DNA of 50,858 bases from TMED109 sp015660425 (GTDB taxonomy: Bacteria; Pseudomonadota; Alphaproteobacteria; TMED109), in NCBI GenBank assembly GCA_029936295.1, contig JAPYTH010000010.1, positions 1 through 50,858 on the forward strand, written 5' to 3'. Both the position numbers and the translations under genes were made by a program. This document shows, one piece after another, positions 9,036 through 18,153 of this stretch. Each line of letters starts with the position of its first letter. The first letter of the stretch is position 1. The notes below the pieces were generated by a model. That model had not been told where the DNA came from and searched no databases. It saw only the letters and a list, made by a program, of their open reading frames with translations.

Positions 9036-9170
9036 ATGAAGCGCACATTTCAACCAAGCCGACTTGTTAGAGCAAGACGTCACGGCTTTAGATCAAGAAT
9101 GGCCACTAAAAATGGTAGATTAGTGTTAGCAAGAAGAAGATCTAAAGGTAGAAAAGTTTTATCTGCCTAG
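9036..9170 (+). CDS. rpmH: 50S ribosomal protein L34 (bL34)
   Basis: A 44-residue, highly basic protein starting MKRTFQPSRLVRARRHGFRS and ending KGRKVLSA, the classic L34 pattern. It is a structural protein of the large ribosomal subunit. GGAG lies eight bases before the ATG. The rnpA gene begins five bases after its stop codon, and the rpmH-rnpA-yidC order is conserved in most bacteria. The gene is short enough to be missed by a length-filtered search. Confidence 0.98.
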   Translation: MKRTFQPSRLVRARRHGFRSRMATKNGRLVLARRRSKGRKVLSA

Positions 9171-9175
9171 TAATT

Positions 9176-9529
9176 ATGTCTTGCCATATAAAATCTATAA
9201 AAAAGCGAGCTGATTTTGTAAACCTTTCAACAAAAGGGATATCGTCTCCTCAAAAAGGACTTGTTCTTCAATCTAGAAGCAATATTGTGGAATCTAACAA
9301 TAAATTTATAAGATTTGGTGTTACTGCAACAAAAAAAATTGGTAACGCAGTTGTAAGAAACAAATGTAAAAGAAAATTAAGAGCTTTAGCAAAAGATATT
9401 TTAGTATTATATGCTAAAGAAAATAATGACTATGTTTTAATTGCTAGAAGTACAACATATGATAGAAATATGAGTTTATTAAAATTAGATCTAATCAATG
9501 CACTAAAAGAGTTAAAGCTTACAAAATAA
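9176..9529 (+). CDS. rnpA: Ribonuclease P protein component
   Basis: Protein cofactor of RNase P, which trims the 5' leader of tRNA precursors together with the RNA subunit rnpB (not in this window). The RNR-like signature is seen as VVRNKCKRKLR near residues 59-69, with RFGVTATKKIG just before it. Length 117 residues is normal. There is no clear ribosome site before the ATG five bases after the rpmH stop, so translation is probably coupled to rpmH. Confidence 0.95.
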   Translation: MSCHIKSIKKRADFVNLSTKGISSPQKGLVLQSRSNIVESNNKFIRFGVTATKKIGNAVVRNKCKRKLRALAKDILVLYAKENNDYVLIARSTTYDRNMSLLKLDLINALKELKLTK

Positions 9530-9567
9530 AGGTTATAGTCTTTAATATTATATTATAAGGATATCTA

Positions 9568-11253
9568 ATGGGTGATCAAAAAAATTTACTGCTAGCAATA
9601 CTAGCTTCTTTAGTGGTTTTACTAGGCTTTCAATTATTTTTTCCTACTAAAGAAGTGCCTAAAACTGAGAGTATGCAGAAAATAAATGAGAATTTTGCAC
9701 CTGCACCAGAAATTCTTGCAGAAATACCTAAGGCGAGAAATCAAATCATTAGTGAATCAGCACGCATAAATATAGAGAATAAATTTATTAATGGTTCTAT
9801 AAACCTTACAGGTGCAAGAATTGATGATATTATATTAAATAAATATCTTCTAGACCTTTCACCTGATTCTGAAAATATAAAATTTTTATCACCCAAAGGA
9901 TCTAATAACTCATATTTTGCAGAATTTGGTTGGGTTACTAGTAATAACAAAAACATAGAACTGCCTGATGCAAATACAATTTGGGAAAGTGACAGATCAA
10001 TACTAAGTTCTGATAACCCTATAGTTTTAAGCTGGGATAATGGTAATGGTCTCATTTTTAAAATAACAATTAGTATTGATAATGAGTATATGTTTAATAT
10101 TCAACAAACCGTTATCAATAATACATCTGAAGAAATTATATTATATCCTTATGGATTGATTAATAGAACTGGGCTACCAAAGCTTTCAGGCTTGTTTATA
10201 TTACATGAAGGTCCTATTGGAGTATTGAATGATCGGGTAAAAGAAATAGATTATGATGACCTTGAAAATAATAATAAAATATCTGAAAAATCTAAAACAG
10301 GATGGTTAGGAATAACTGATAAATATTGGCTTGCTGCCCTGATACCAGATCAAAAATCAAATTTTGAAGGACACTTTCAAAGTTTTTCTCAGGGTACAGA
10401 AATTAAATTTCAAACAAGCTATTTAGGTCCGCAAATTTCTATTCCTTCAAGCAAACAAGAAAGCTACTCATCACAATTTTATGCCGGAGCTAAAGAAGTT
10501 TCTATATTAGACAAGCATGAGAAGAGTGGCATTCCTATGTTTGATAAAGCAATAGATTTTGGATGGTTTTATATCATTACTAAGCCACTAGCCTACCTTT
10601 TACATTTCTTCTCAGGTTATTTAGGTAATGTTGGTTTAGCCATTATAGCTCTTACTATATGTATAAGAATTATTTTATTTCCACTTGCTAATAAATCTTT
10701 TAAATCTATGAATAAAATGAAAGTATTGCAACCCCAAATGATGGAAATCAGAGAGCGTTATGGAAAAGATAAAGTTCAAATGCAAAAAGAAGTTATGGCT
10801 TTATATAAAAAAGAAAAAGCAAACCCGCTTGCAGGGTGTCTTCCTATACTTCTTCAAATTCCAGTATTCTTTGCATTATATAAAGTATTAACTGTAACAT
10901 TAGAAATGAGACAAGCTCCATTTTTTGGATGGATTAAAGATTTATCTGTTCCCGATCCTTATTCTATTTTTAATCTGTTTGGGCTTATTCCTATTGATCT
11001 TCCATCATTTTTAATGATAGGGACATGGCCACTTTTAATGGGTGCAACTATGCTGCTTCAGCAAAAACTTAATCCTGCTCCACCTGACCCAATGCAAGCC
11101 AAAATAATGGGAATGCTTCCTTTTATTTTTATATTTTTATTTGCACAATTTGCTGCCGGATTGGTGCTTTATTGGACATGTAATAATATCTTATCTATTG
11201 CACAACAATGGATTATTATGAAAAAGATGGATACTAATAAACCAGTTAAGTAA
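9568..11253 (+). CDS. yidC: Membrane protein insertase YidC
   Basis: Inserts and folds inner-membrane proteins, alone or with SecYEG. The 561-residue form is the Gram-negative type: an N-terminal membrane anchor (about 7-25), a large periplasmic beta domain (about 60-330), then five membrane segments in the conserved 60-kDa inner-membrane domain. That domain shows NPLAGCLPILLQIPVFFALY near 415-434, and the C-terminus is basic. AAGGAT lies upstream of the ATG. It is followed closely by engB, as in many alphaproteobacteria. Confidence 0.97.
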   Translation: MGDQKNLLLAILASLVVLLGFQLFFPTKEVPKTESMQKINENFAPAPEILAEIPKARNQIISESARINIENKFINGSINLTGARIDDIILNKYLLDLSPDSENIKFLSPKGSNNSYFAEFGWVTSNNKNIELPDANTIWESDRSILSSDNPIVLSWDNGNGLIFKITISIDNEYMFNIQQTVINNTSEEIILYPYGLINRTGLPKLSGLFILHEGPIGVLNDRVKEIDYDDLENNNKISEKSKTGWLGITDKYWLAALIPDQKSNFEGHFQSFSQGTEIKFQTSYLGPQISIPSSKQESYSSQFYAGAKEVSILDKHEKSGIPMFDKAIDFGWFYIITKPLAYLLHFFSGYLGNVGLAIIALTICIRIILFPLANKSFKSMNKMKVLQPQMMEIRERYGKDKVQMQKEVMALYKKEKANPLAGCLPILLQIPVFFALYKVLTVTLEMRQAPFFGWIKDLSVPDPYSIFNLFGLIPIDLPSFLMIGTWPLLMGATMLLQQKLNPAPPDPMQAKIMGMLPFIFIFLFAQFAAGLVLYWTCNNILSIAQQWIIMKKMDTNKPVK

Positions 11254-11265
11254 TAGGATAATCAA

Positions 11266-11913
11266 TTGAATGAAAAAATTAAAAATAAAAAAAGTTTAAT
11301 TTTTGATCAGAAAACTGAACATTATACTGCTGCATCAAGTATTATACATTTTCCTGATTTGGATATTCCTGAAGTATGTTTTGCTGGAAGATCCAATGTA
11401 GGAAAATCAAGTTTGATAAATTCAATATGTAGTAAGCGTGCTTTAGCTAGAACTTCTCATACCCCTGGAAGAACGCAACTAATACATTTTTATAGTATAC
11501 AAGATAAATTATTTTTATCTGATTTACCTGGATATGGCTATGCTAAAGTTTCAAAATCAAAAATATATGCATGGACTAGACTAATGGAAGATTATTTCAA
11601 AAACAGAAGTAATCTTTCAAGAGTATTTATACTAATTGATGCTAGAAGAGGGGTTAAAAATGCAGACCATGAATTAATGTATTTATTAAATGTAGTTGCA
11701 GTTAATTTTCAATGCATTCTTACTAAAATAGATAAAATATCTAAAAATGCTTTAACGAATTTATACATAGACACTTTGGTCCAAATAGAAAAATATGCTG
11801 CCGCATTTCCAGAAATTATAGGAACTAGTGCACATAAAAATATAGGTATTGATAAAATTCATGAATGTCTTAATTTAATTTCAAATATTAGTAATAATTC
11901 TGAGAAAGGGTAA
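11266..11913 (+). CDS. engB: Ribosome biogenesis GTP-binding protein EngB/YsxC
   Basis: Essential GTPase acting in large-subunit ribosome assembly. The G1 loop GRSNVGKSS is at 41-49, G2 TPGRTQ follows near 66-71, G3 DLPGYG near 86-91, G4 TKID near 150-153 and G5 TSAHKNIG near the C-terminus. The start is TTG at 11266, with AGGA seven bases upstream; no ATG fits this frame nearby. Length is 215 residues. It lies 12 bases after yidC and two before argB. Confidence 0.96.
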   Translation: MNEKIKNKKSLIFDQKTEHYTAASSIIHFPDLDIPEVCFAGRSNVGKSSLINSICSKRALARTSHTPGRTQLIHFYSIQDKLFLSDLPGYGYAKVSKSKIYAWTRLMEDYFKNRSNLSRVFILIDARRGVKNADHELMYLLNVVAVNFQCILTKIDKISKNALTNLYIDTLVQIEKYAAAFPEIIGTSAHKNIGIDKIHECLNLISNISNNSEKG

Positions 11914-11915
11914 AT

Positions 11916-12830
11916 ATGAATAAAACAGATATTATAAAAAATATTTCTAAAATTTTAAGTACAGCTGAAGATGATATAGAAAAATATGTAGAAATATTTC
12001 AAGACAAAATAGTTGTAATAAAGTATGGCGGACATGCCATGGGAGATAAAAAACTCGCCCACACTTTTGCAGAAGATATTACCATTTTACAAAAACTAGG
12101 TATAAAACCTGTTATAATACATGGTGGGGGGCCTCAGATAGGGTCTATGCTAGATAAACTTAAAATAGAATCATCCTTCGTAGATGGTTTAAGAATTACC
12201 AATGAAGAAACAGTTAAAATAGTAGAAATGGTTTTGTCTGGTTCTATAAATAAAGATATTGTCAATAAAATTCATACCGCTGGTGGCCTTGCCATTGGCC
12301 TATCAGGAAAAGATGCTAAAATCATATTAGCAGATAAACTTAGCGATAAATTTAAAGACCCTACCTCTAATATTGAAAAATTTTTAGACATAGGTTTTGT
12401 AGGGAAACCTATAAAAATTGACCCATCAATTATAAATCTTGTTTCTAATAATTTAATGATCCCTATTATTGCACCAGTAGGCTTTGGTATAAATGGCGAA
12501 ACTTATAATATAAATGCTGACACAGCTGCAGGGGCAATAGCTAGTTCTTTAAAAGCTGAAAGAATATTACTGCTCACCGATGTAGAAGGTGTTTTAGACC
12601 ACGAAAAAAAATTAATTTCTAATATTTCAGTATTAAAAGCAGAATCCATGATAAATGAAAAAATAATTACTGGTGGAATGATACCTAAAATTAAAACATG
12701 TTTAGAAACTGTAGAATCTGGTGTTAAAGCAGCAGTAATTATAGATGGAAGATCTCCTCATGCTATACTTCGTGAAATATTCACTAAAAGTGGTTCAGGA
12801 ACCATGATTGAAAATAATTTTGGAAAATAA
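11916..12830 (+). CDS. argB: Acetylglutamate kinase
   Basis: Phosphorylates N-acetyl-L-glutamate in the second step of arginine synthesis. Nucleotide- and substrate-binding motifs are visible: VVIKYGGHAMGD near 32-43, VIIHGGGPQIG near 66-76 and the C-terminal TGGMIPKIKT. The protein has 304 residues and an N-terminal helix of some 25 residues before the core. In known enzymes such an extension goes with hexamers inhibited by arginine, so feedback control is likely but inferred. The gene overlaps the following nucleotidase by 23 bases and lies in the engB-argB-nucleotidase-dapD run typical of alphaproteobacteria. Confidence 0.96.
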   Translation: MNKTDIIKNISKILSTAEDDIEKYVEIFQDKIVVIKYGGHAMGDKKLAHTFAEDITILQKLGIKPVIIHGGGPQIGSMLDKLKIESSFVDGLRITNEETVKIVEMVLSGSINKDIVNKIHTAGGLAIGLSGKDAKIILADKLSDKFKDPTSNIEKFLDIGFVGKPIKIDPSIINLVSNNLMIPIIAPVGFGINGETYNINADTAAGAIASSLKAERILLLTDVEGVLDHEKKLISNISVLKAESMINEKIITGGMIPKIKTCLETVESGVKAAVIIDGRSPHAILREIFTKSGSGTMIENNFGK

Positions 12831-13521
12831 TTTAGATTTAACAAAAATAAAGCATTGGGTATTTGATCTTGATAATACTTTATATCCAGCATCTTCAAAT
12901 CTTTTTAATAAAATAGATGTAAGAATGAAAAAATTTATTATAAAAAAATTAAAAATAGAACCTGATGAAGCTTATAAAATCCAAAAAAAATATTATATAG
13001 AATATGGAACCACCCTTTCTGGACTTATGAAAAATCATAACGTTATGCCTAAAGAGTTTTTAGACTATGTTCATAAAATTGATACAAGCTCTTTAAAAGT
13101 AGATATTAGACTAAAAAAAGCCTTAAAAAAGCTTCCTGGAGAACTATATGTTTATACTAACGGCTCAAAAAGCCATGCAATAAAGGTCATGAAAAGATTA
13201 GAAATCAATAAATATATAAATAAAATATTTGATATTGAGAATGCAAATTATACTCCTAAACCTTCTAAAGAATCTTTAGATATTTTTATAAAAAAGTATA
13301 ATATAAACCCTAAAGAAGCGATTTTTTTTGAAGATATTTCAAAAAATTTAATTAATGCAAAAAAGATAGGCTTTCAAACTGTATTAATAAAAAACGCATC
13401 TCATCCTGATAAAAATATACAAGTTATTAAAGAAGAAAATATTAATAATAAATTTATTGATCACATATCATATGACCTTCCAGCAACGCTAGGAGAAATA
13501 TATTTAGACATCAACCACTAA
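12808..13521 (+). CDS. HAD-family hydrolase, pyrimidine 5'-nucleotidase type
   Basis: Phosphohydrolase of the haloacid dehalogenase fold. Motif I FDLDNTLYP lies near 19-27 with the nucleophile Asp and the acid Asp two residues later. Motif II is YTNGS near 117-121, the motif III lysine lies in TPKPSKE, and motif IV is FFEDISKN. The spacing and the NTLYP ending match the SDT1-like pyrimidine 5'-nucleotidases. The start is TTG at 12808 with AGGA seven bases upstream, inside argB; a second TTG at 12820 is possible. Length is 237 residues. The substrate specificity is inferred from family resemblance only. Confidence 0.88.
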   Translation: MKIILENNLDLTKIKHWVFDLDNTLYPASSNLFNKIDVRMKKFIIKKLKIEPDEAYKIQKKYYIEYGTTLSGLMKNHNVMPKEFLDYVHKIDTSSLKVDIRLKKALKKLPGELYVYTNGSKSHAIKVMKRLEINKYINKIFDIENANYTPKPSKESLDIFIKKYNINPKEAIFFEDISKNLINAKKIGFQTVLIKNASHPDKNIQVIKEENINNKFIDHISYDLPATLGEIYLDINH

Positions 13522-13570
13522 ATAATTTAATTATATAAAGAATATTTAAACTAGAAAGAAAATTTATAAA

Positions 13571-14428
13571 ATGACAAATTCTACTAATACAAATTTAGAA
13601 GACTTAAAAAATACAATAGAAGAAATATGGAATAAAAAAGAAAGCATATCTTCTTCTATTGATGGTATTGAAAGAAATGTTATAGAAGAATGTTTAGGTT
13701 TGCTGGATTCAGGAGAAGTTAGAGTTAGTGAAAAAATCGGAGACAAATGGAAAGTCAATGAATGGCTTAAAAAAGCTGTACTATTATCATTTAGATTATG
13801 GCCTATGGATATAATTAGTGGTGGTCCAGGTAATGGAAATTGGTGGGATAAAGTGCCTTCTAAATTTTCAAAATGGGATTCCAAGGATTTTCAAAGGAAT
13901 AATTTTAGAACTGTTCCTGGTTCCATTGTTAGATATAGTGCGTATATATCTCCTGAAGCTATATTAATGCCATCATTTGTTAATTTAGGTGCAAGAATAG
14001 GTTCAGGTACTATGATAGATACTTGGTCAACTGTAGGCTCATGTGCACAGGTAGGAAATAATTGTCATATATCTGGCGGGGTAGGACTAGGTGGTGTTTT
14101 AGAACCATTGCAAGCGACTCCGGTTATTATTGAAGATAACTGCTTTATTGGAGCAAGGTCAGAAATTGCAGAAGGTGTTATAGTAGAAGAAGGTGCCGTA
14201 ATATCTATGGGTGTATATATCGGTGCATCTACAAAAATTATTGATCGCAAGACTGGTAAAATATTTTATGGGAAAGTACCAGCCTATTCAGTAGTTGTCC
14301 CTGGCTCAATGAAAACCAGTTCTTATAATGATGAAAATAACCTATCTTTATATTGTGCAGTAATTGTTAAAAGAGTAGATGCAAAAACACGTTCAAAAAC
14401 TTCTATTAATGAACTACTAAGAGACTAA
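13571..14428 (+). CDS. dapD: Tetrahydrodipicolinate N-succinyltransferase
   Basis: Transfers succinyl from succinyl-CoA in the succinylase branch of lysine and meso-diaminopimelate synthesis. The 285-residue protein has a helical N-terminal domain and a left-handed beta helix of hexapeptide repeats from about residue 130 to 240. It includes the GARIGSGTMIDTWSTVGSCA stretch (138-157) and the SGGVGLGGVLEP loop. The start ATG follows an AT-rich spacer after the nucleotidase gene. Its stop codon overlaps the convergent gpsA stop by four bases, so no terminator can lie between them. Confidence 0.97.
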   Translation: MTNSTNTNLEDLKNTIEEIWNKKESISSSIDGIERNVIEECLGLLDSGEVRVSEKIGDKWKVNEWLKKAVLLSFRLWPMDIISGGPGNGNWWDKVPSKFSKWDSKDFQRNNFRTVPGSIVRYSAYISPEAILMPSFVNLGARIGSGTMIDTWSTVGSCAQVGNNCHISGGVGLGGVLEPLQATPVIIEDNCFIGARSEIAEGVIVEEGAVISMGVYIGASTKIIDRKTGKIFYGKVPAYSVVVPGSMKTSSYNDENNLSLYCAVIVKRVDAKTRSKTSINELLRD

Positions 14429-15423
14429 TAAAACTCTTTATTTTTTAATGGCCTATTAAGTAAAGATTCTGCCTCATCATTAGGGTTAGCATTGTTATAC
14501 AATATATTATAAATAGAATTTAAAATGGGTGCATCTATATTTTTAGATTTTACTAAATTATAAATAGCTTTAGTAGTAAAGTATCCTTCTGCAATAGTAT
14601 TTTTATTGCTAATAATATTTTTTAATTCTAAGCCTTGGCCTATTGCCTTACCTAAAGTAAAATTTCTAGATAATTCACTGGTACAAGTAAGCAAAATATC
14701 TCCTACTCCAGACAAACCAAAAATTGATTCTTTTTTTCCACCTAAAGAAATACTAATTCTCACCATTTCTGATATAGCTCGAGTTAATAAAGCTGCACCT
14801 GCATTCTCTCCATAACTTAATCCTTTTACAATCCCAGAGCTTATAGCATATACATTTTTAATAGCTCCACCCAATTGAACACCCACTACATCATTACTAG
14901 GATATAATCTAAAATTTTTAGATGATATTATATTACTTAACTTTATTGCATTTTTTATTCTATTAGATGCCAGAACTAAAGCTGCAGGCTTATTATTTCC
15001 AACTTCATGGGCAAAAGACGGGCCCGAAAGGATACTATAATTAATGTATGGTAATTCATTATTAAGAATTTCACTTAATAAATATCCACTAGAGATTTCT
15101 ATGCCCTTAGCACAAATAATAATTTGATTGTTTTTATTTATATAATTTTTTTGTTGGCAAATAATATTTCTAAAACTTTGTGCGGGTGTAACATAAAATA
15201 TATAAGATCCTAAAGCGTCGAATAAATTTTCTGTGGCATAAATATTTTTTTCTAAATTTACACCCTTTAAAAACATATCATTTTTGTTCTCTTGGTTAAT
15301 TTGATCCACAACCTCCTTTTCTTTTGCCCAAATAATAACTCTTCCTTTATCTAATCTAGATAGTACATTAGCAATTGCTGTACCCCATGCACCTGCTCCT
15401 ATAACAGCAAACTCAAAACTCAT
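14425..15423 (-). CDS. gpsA: Glycerol-3-phosphate dehydrogenase [NAD(P)+]
   Basis: Reduces dihydroxyacetone phosphate to sn-glycerol 3-phosphate, the backbone of phospholipids. The dinucleotide loop GAGAWGTAIAN is at about 9-19; GPSFAHEV lies near 139-146 and the catalytic lysine in GGAIKNVYAI near 190. The length of 332 residues is normal. It starts 11 bases inside the tsaD reading frame, so the two are translationally coupled, an arrangement common in alphaproteobacteria. It ends with TAG overlapping the dapD stop. Confidence 0.97.
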   Translation of the reverse strand: MSFEFAVIGAGAWGTAIANVLSRLDKGRVIIWAKEKEVVDQINQENKNDMFLKGVNLEKNIYATENLFDALGSYIFYVTPAQSFRNIICQQKNYINKNNQIIICAKGIEISSGYLLSEILNNELPYINYSILSGPSFAHEVGNNKPAALVLASNRIKNAIKLSNIISSKNFRLYPSNDVVGVQLGGAIKNVYAISSGIVKGLSYGENAGAALLTRAISEMVRISISLGGKKESIFGLSGVGDILLTCTSELSRNFTLGKAIGQGLELKNIISNKNTIAEGYFTTKAIYNLVKSKNIDAPILNSIYNILYNNANPNDEAESLLNRPLKNKEFY

Positions 15424-16444
15424 AGCTGTTTTCTCCTAGAGGCCATCTTGCCCTGACATCAAATAAATAATTACTTTCATGGCCTAATAATCGATGTTCA
15501 ATTCCTGCCCATGCTATCATTGCTCCATTATCTGTGCACAATCTAGGTGCAGGAATAAGTATATTAAAATCATTTTGATGTGCAATATTCTGTAAAGTTT
15601 TTCTTATCATAGTATTAGAGGCAACACCTCCAGCAGTTGCTAAAATTCTAGCATTTGGATGATATGCAAGATAGGTTTTTATAGCATTTTTAAGACGTTC
15701 TTCTATTATTTTACATATTGTGTATTGAAACGATGCAGCTATATCTTCTTTATCTTTGTATGTTAATGGAGATAATTTTTCGGCCATTTGCCGAACTGAT
15801 GTTTTTAAACCAGAAAAAGAAAAGTCACAGTTATTTCTACCTTTTAAAGGTTGAGGAAAAGTAAACCTAAGATGATCTCCATTTACTGCTATCTTTTCTA
15901 TTTCTGGCCCACCTGGATAGCCTAAACCTAGTAAACGTCCTGTTTTATCAAATGCTTCACCTAAAGCGTCATCTATAGATTGTCCCAATAATTTATATTG
16001 ACCAGGTCCTTCTACTGATAAAAACATGCTATGTCCGCCAGAAATTAATAATAATAAATATGGAAATTCTAATTTATAAGCAAGTCTTGGCGTAAGAGCA
16101 TGCCCATCTAAATGATTAATAGCTATAAAAGGTTTGTTAGATGCTAAGGACATAGATTTTGCAGTTGTCAAACCCACTAATAATCCACCTAATAAACCTG
16201 GACCTGCAGTGGCAGCAATTGCATCTATTTGCTTGATAGATAAATTAGCTTTATTTATTACATCTTTAATTACTTTATCACAATGATCAATATGACTTCT
16301 GGCTGCTAATTCAGGAACTACGCCTAAATATTCTTCATGAGTCTTAATTTGTGAATAAATAGACTCTGATAATATTTTGCGGTCTGAATTTACAATTGCC
16401 GCGGCAGTTTCATCACAACTAGTTTCAATTCCTAATACAATCAT
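15413..16444 (-). CDS. tsaD: tRNA threonylcarbamoyladenosine synthase subunit TsaD
   Basis: Transfers the threonylcarbamoyl group to A37 of ANN-decoding tRNAs. The ASKHA-fold signatures are clear: IETSCDETAAAIV near 6-18, metal ligands in HLDGH (near 109-113), LLISGGHS and the C-terminal ATAGGVASN. Length is 343 residues. It is divergent from hemC across a 61-base gap, the usual alphaproteobacterial layout. No strong ribosome site is seen before the ATG. Confidence 0.97.
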   Translation of the reverse strand: MIVLGIETSCDETAAAIVNSDRKILSESIYSQIKTHEEYLGVVPELAARSHIDHCDKVIKDVINKANLSIKQIDAIAATAGPGLLGGLLVGLTTAKSMSLASNKPFIAINHLDGHALTPRLAYKLEFPYLLLLISGGHSMFLSVEGPGQYKLLGQSIDDALGEAFDKTGRLLGLGYPGGPEIEKIAVNGDHLRFTFPQPLKGRNNCDFSFSGLKTSVRQMAEKLSPLTYKDKEDIAASFQYTICKIIEERLKNAIKTYLAYHPNARILATAGGVASNTMIRKTLQNIAHQNDFNILIPAPRLCTDNGAMIAWAGIEHRLLGHESNYLFDVRARWPLGENSYEF

Positions 16445-16505
16445 AATTTTACTATATATTACTATTAATCTTTTTTAACAGCTTAAAATGTAGTAAATAT
16501 AATTA

Positions 16506-17414
16506 ATGGTAAATAAATCTAATAATATAATAAGAATTGGAACCAGAGGAAGCCCTCTTGCATTATGGCAAGCCAAACAAGTTAATAATAAATTAACAGA
16601 AGGAAAAATTATAAAAATTAAGACAACAGGCGATAAAATAAATAATCAGCCTTTAGCCTCTATTGGAGGAAAAGGCCTTTTTACCAAAGAACTAGATCAG
16701 GAATTAATAAACGGTAATATCGATTTAGCCGTACATTCCTTAAAAGATGTACCTACAATTATACCTAAAGAATTTGATTTAGTCTATATCCTACCAAGAG
16801 GTCAGCCAGAAGATATATTAATATCCAATACAAATGCTAAAGACCTAATGTCATTGCCTAAAAATACTTTATTAGGCACCTCTAGCCCAAGAAGGCATTC
16901 TCAAATAAAAAGGATAAGACCTGATATTACCATTATACCTATCAGAGGAAATATATTAACAAGACTAAATAAAATTAAAAAAAATCAAATATCAGCTACA
17001 ATATTAGCATTAGCAGGAATTTCTCGACTAAAAATTAATATAAGTTACTCAGTTCTAAATTATGCAGAATGTATGCCGTCTGCATCTCAAGGAATAATAG
17101 GAATCACATATTTAAAAAAAAATAAAATAATTAAAAATAAACTGGATCATCATAAAAATCTAATAACTGAGTATCAAGCTATAGGTGAAAGAGCTGTACT
17201 AAAAGTTATAAATGGAGACTGTCATTCTTCTATAGCAGTAACTTCACGTATTAATAATAAAGACATTACAATTTCAGCTAAAGTATTTTCAACAAATGGG
17301 TCAAGTATGATAGAAGCATCTAAAACCGGTAACCTGGGGAAATCTGAAGATATTGGTGAATCTATAGGCTATAGCTTGATTAAAAAAGGAGGGCTTAAAA
17401 TACTTAAATTATGA
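16506..17414 (+). CDS. hemC: Porphobilinogen deaminase (hydroxymethylbilane synthase)
   Basis: Joins four porphobilinogens into hydroxymethylbilane for heme. RIGTRGSPLALWQA opens the protein near 11-24, KDVP follows near 80, GTSSPRR near 121, and the dipyrromethane cofactor cysteine lies in NGDCHSSIAV near 238. Family members more often read GSC plus hydrophilic residues there, but the cysteine is in place. At 302 residues it is full length. It overlaps hemD by four bases (ATGA), so the hem genes are coupled. Confidence 0.96.
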   Translation: MVNKSNNIIRIGTRGSPLALWQAKQVNNKLTEGKIIKIKTTGDKINNQPLASIGGKGLFTKELDQELINGNIDLAVHSLKDVPTIIPKEFDLVYILPRGQPEDILISNTNAKDLMSLPKNTLLGTSSPRRHSQIKRIRPDITIIPIRGNILTRLNKIKKNQISATILALAGISRLKINISYSVLNYAECMPSASQGIIGITYLKKNKIIKNKLDHHKNLITEYQAIGERAVLKVINGDCHSSIAVTSRINNKDITISAKVFSTNGSSMIEASKTGNLGKSEDIGESIGYSLIKKGGLKILKL

Positions 17415-18133
17415 TTTCTAGTAATTTAAAATCTTACATATTAATACTAAGAGAAGAAGAAAGAGCAAAGCCACTAAAAGAACTATTAATTAATAATGGT
17501 CTTAATGTTATTATTGAACCAATTTTTGAAATTGACCCTATAAAATATAAATCTATTGATCCTAAAGAATATCAAGCTCTTTTACTTACTAGCGTAAACA
17601 CTGTGAAAATACTTGCTAGAGAGAAAATTAAAATTATCAAAACCTATTGCGTAGGAAAAATTACAGAAAACTATGCTTTAAAAACTGGTTTTAATTGTAT
17701 AAGAACCAAAGCCAAATCAGGACAAACCTTGGCTAACGAAGTTATTAAAAATGTTAAACCTAATAATAAAAAAATATTAATAGCAGGAGCAAAAATTTTA
17801 GCTTACGACCCCATTCCAGCCTTTGAAAGTGCAAATATTAATGCTGAACGAATTATACTTTATAAAAAAAATCCAAGCAAAAAACTATCCTCTAATTGTT
17901 CAGAATTATTTAAGAATCATAGTATTTCTAATGTAGTTATTTACTCTCCAGAGACAGCAAAAATATTTTTAAATTTGATAAAAAATTATGATACAAAAAA
18001 TATACACATAACCTGCTTAGGCCTAAAAACTAAAAAAATATTGGAAATCTATAATTGGAAAAAAATTCAGGTTATTAACAATATTGAATTAAAAAGCTTT
18101 GCCAATAATATTATTAAGAGTAATATACTTTAG
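17411..18133 (+). CDS. hemD: Uroporphyrinogen-III synthase
   Basis: Closes and inverts ring D of hydroxymethylbilane to uroporphyrinogen III. HemD sequences diverge strongly, so the call rests on position directly after hemC (ATGA overlap), length of 240 residues, and weak family landmarks such as LLTSVNTVKIL near 57-67 and VIYSPETAKIF near 176-186. The latter two match the conserved 'TS.N.v' and 'SP..a..f' patterns. It is followed after 20 bases by the mitofilin-position gene. Confidence 0.9.
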   Translation: MISSNLKSYILILREEERAKPLKELLINNGLNVIIEPIFEIDPIKYKSIDPKEYQALLLTSVNTVKILAREKIKIIKTYCVGKITENYALKTGFNCIRTKAKSGQTLANEVIKNVKPNNKKILIAGAKILAYDPIPAFESANINAERIILYKKNPSKKLSSNCSELFKNHSISNVVIYSPETAKIFLNLIKNYDTKNIHITCLGLKTKKILEIYNWKKIQVINNIELKSFANNIIKSNIL

Positions 18134-18153
18134 AAAATTATATTGAGAGTTGC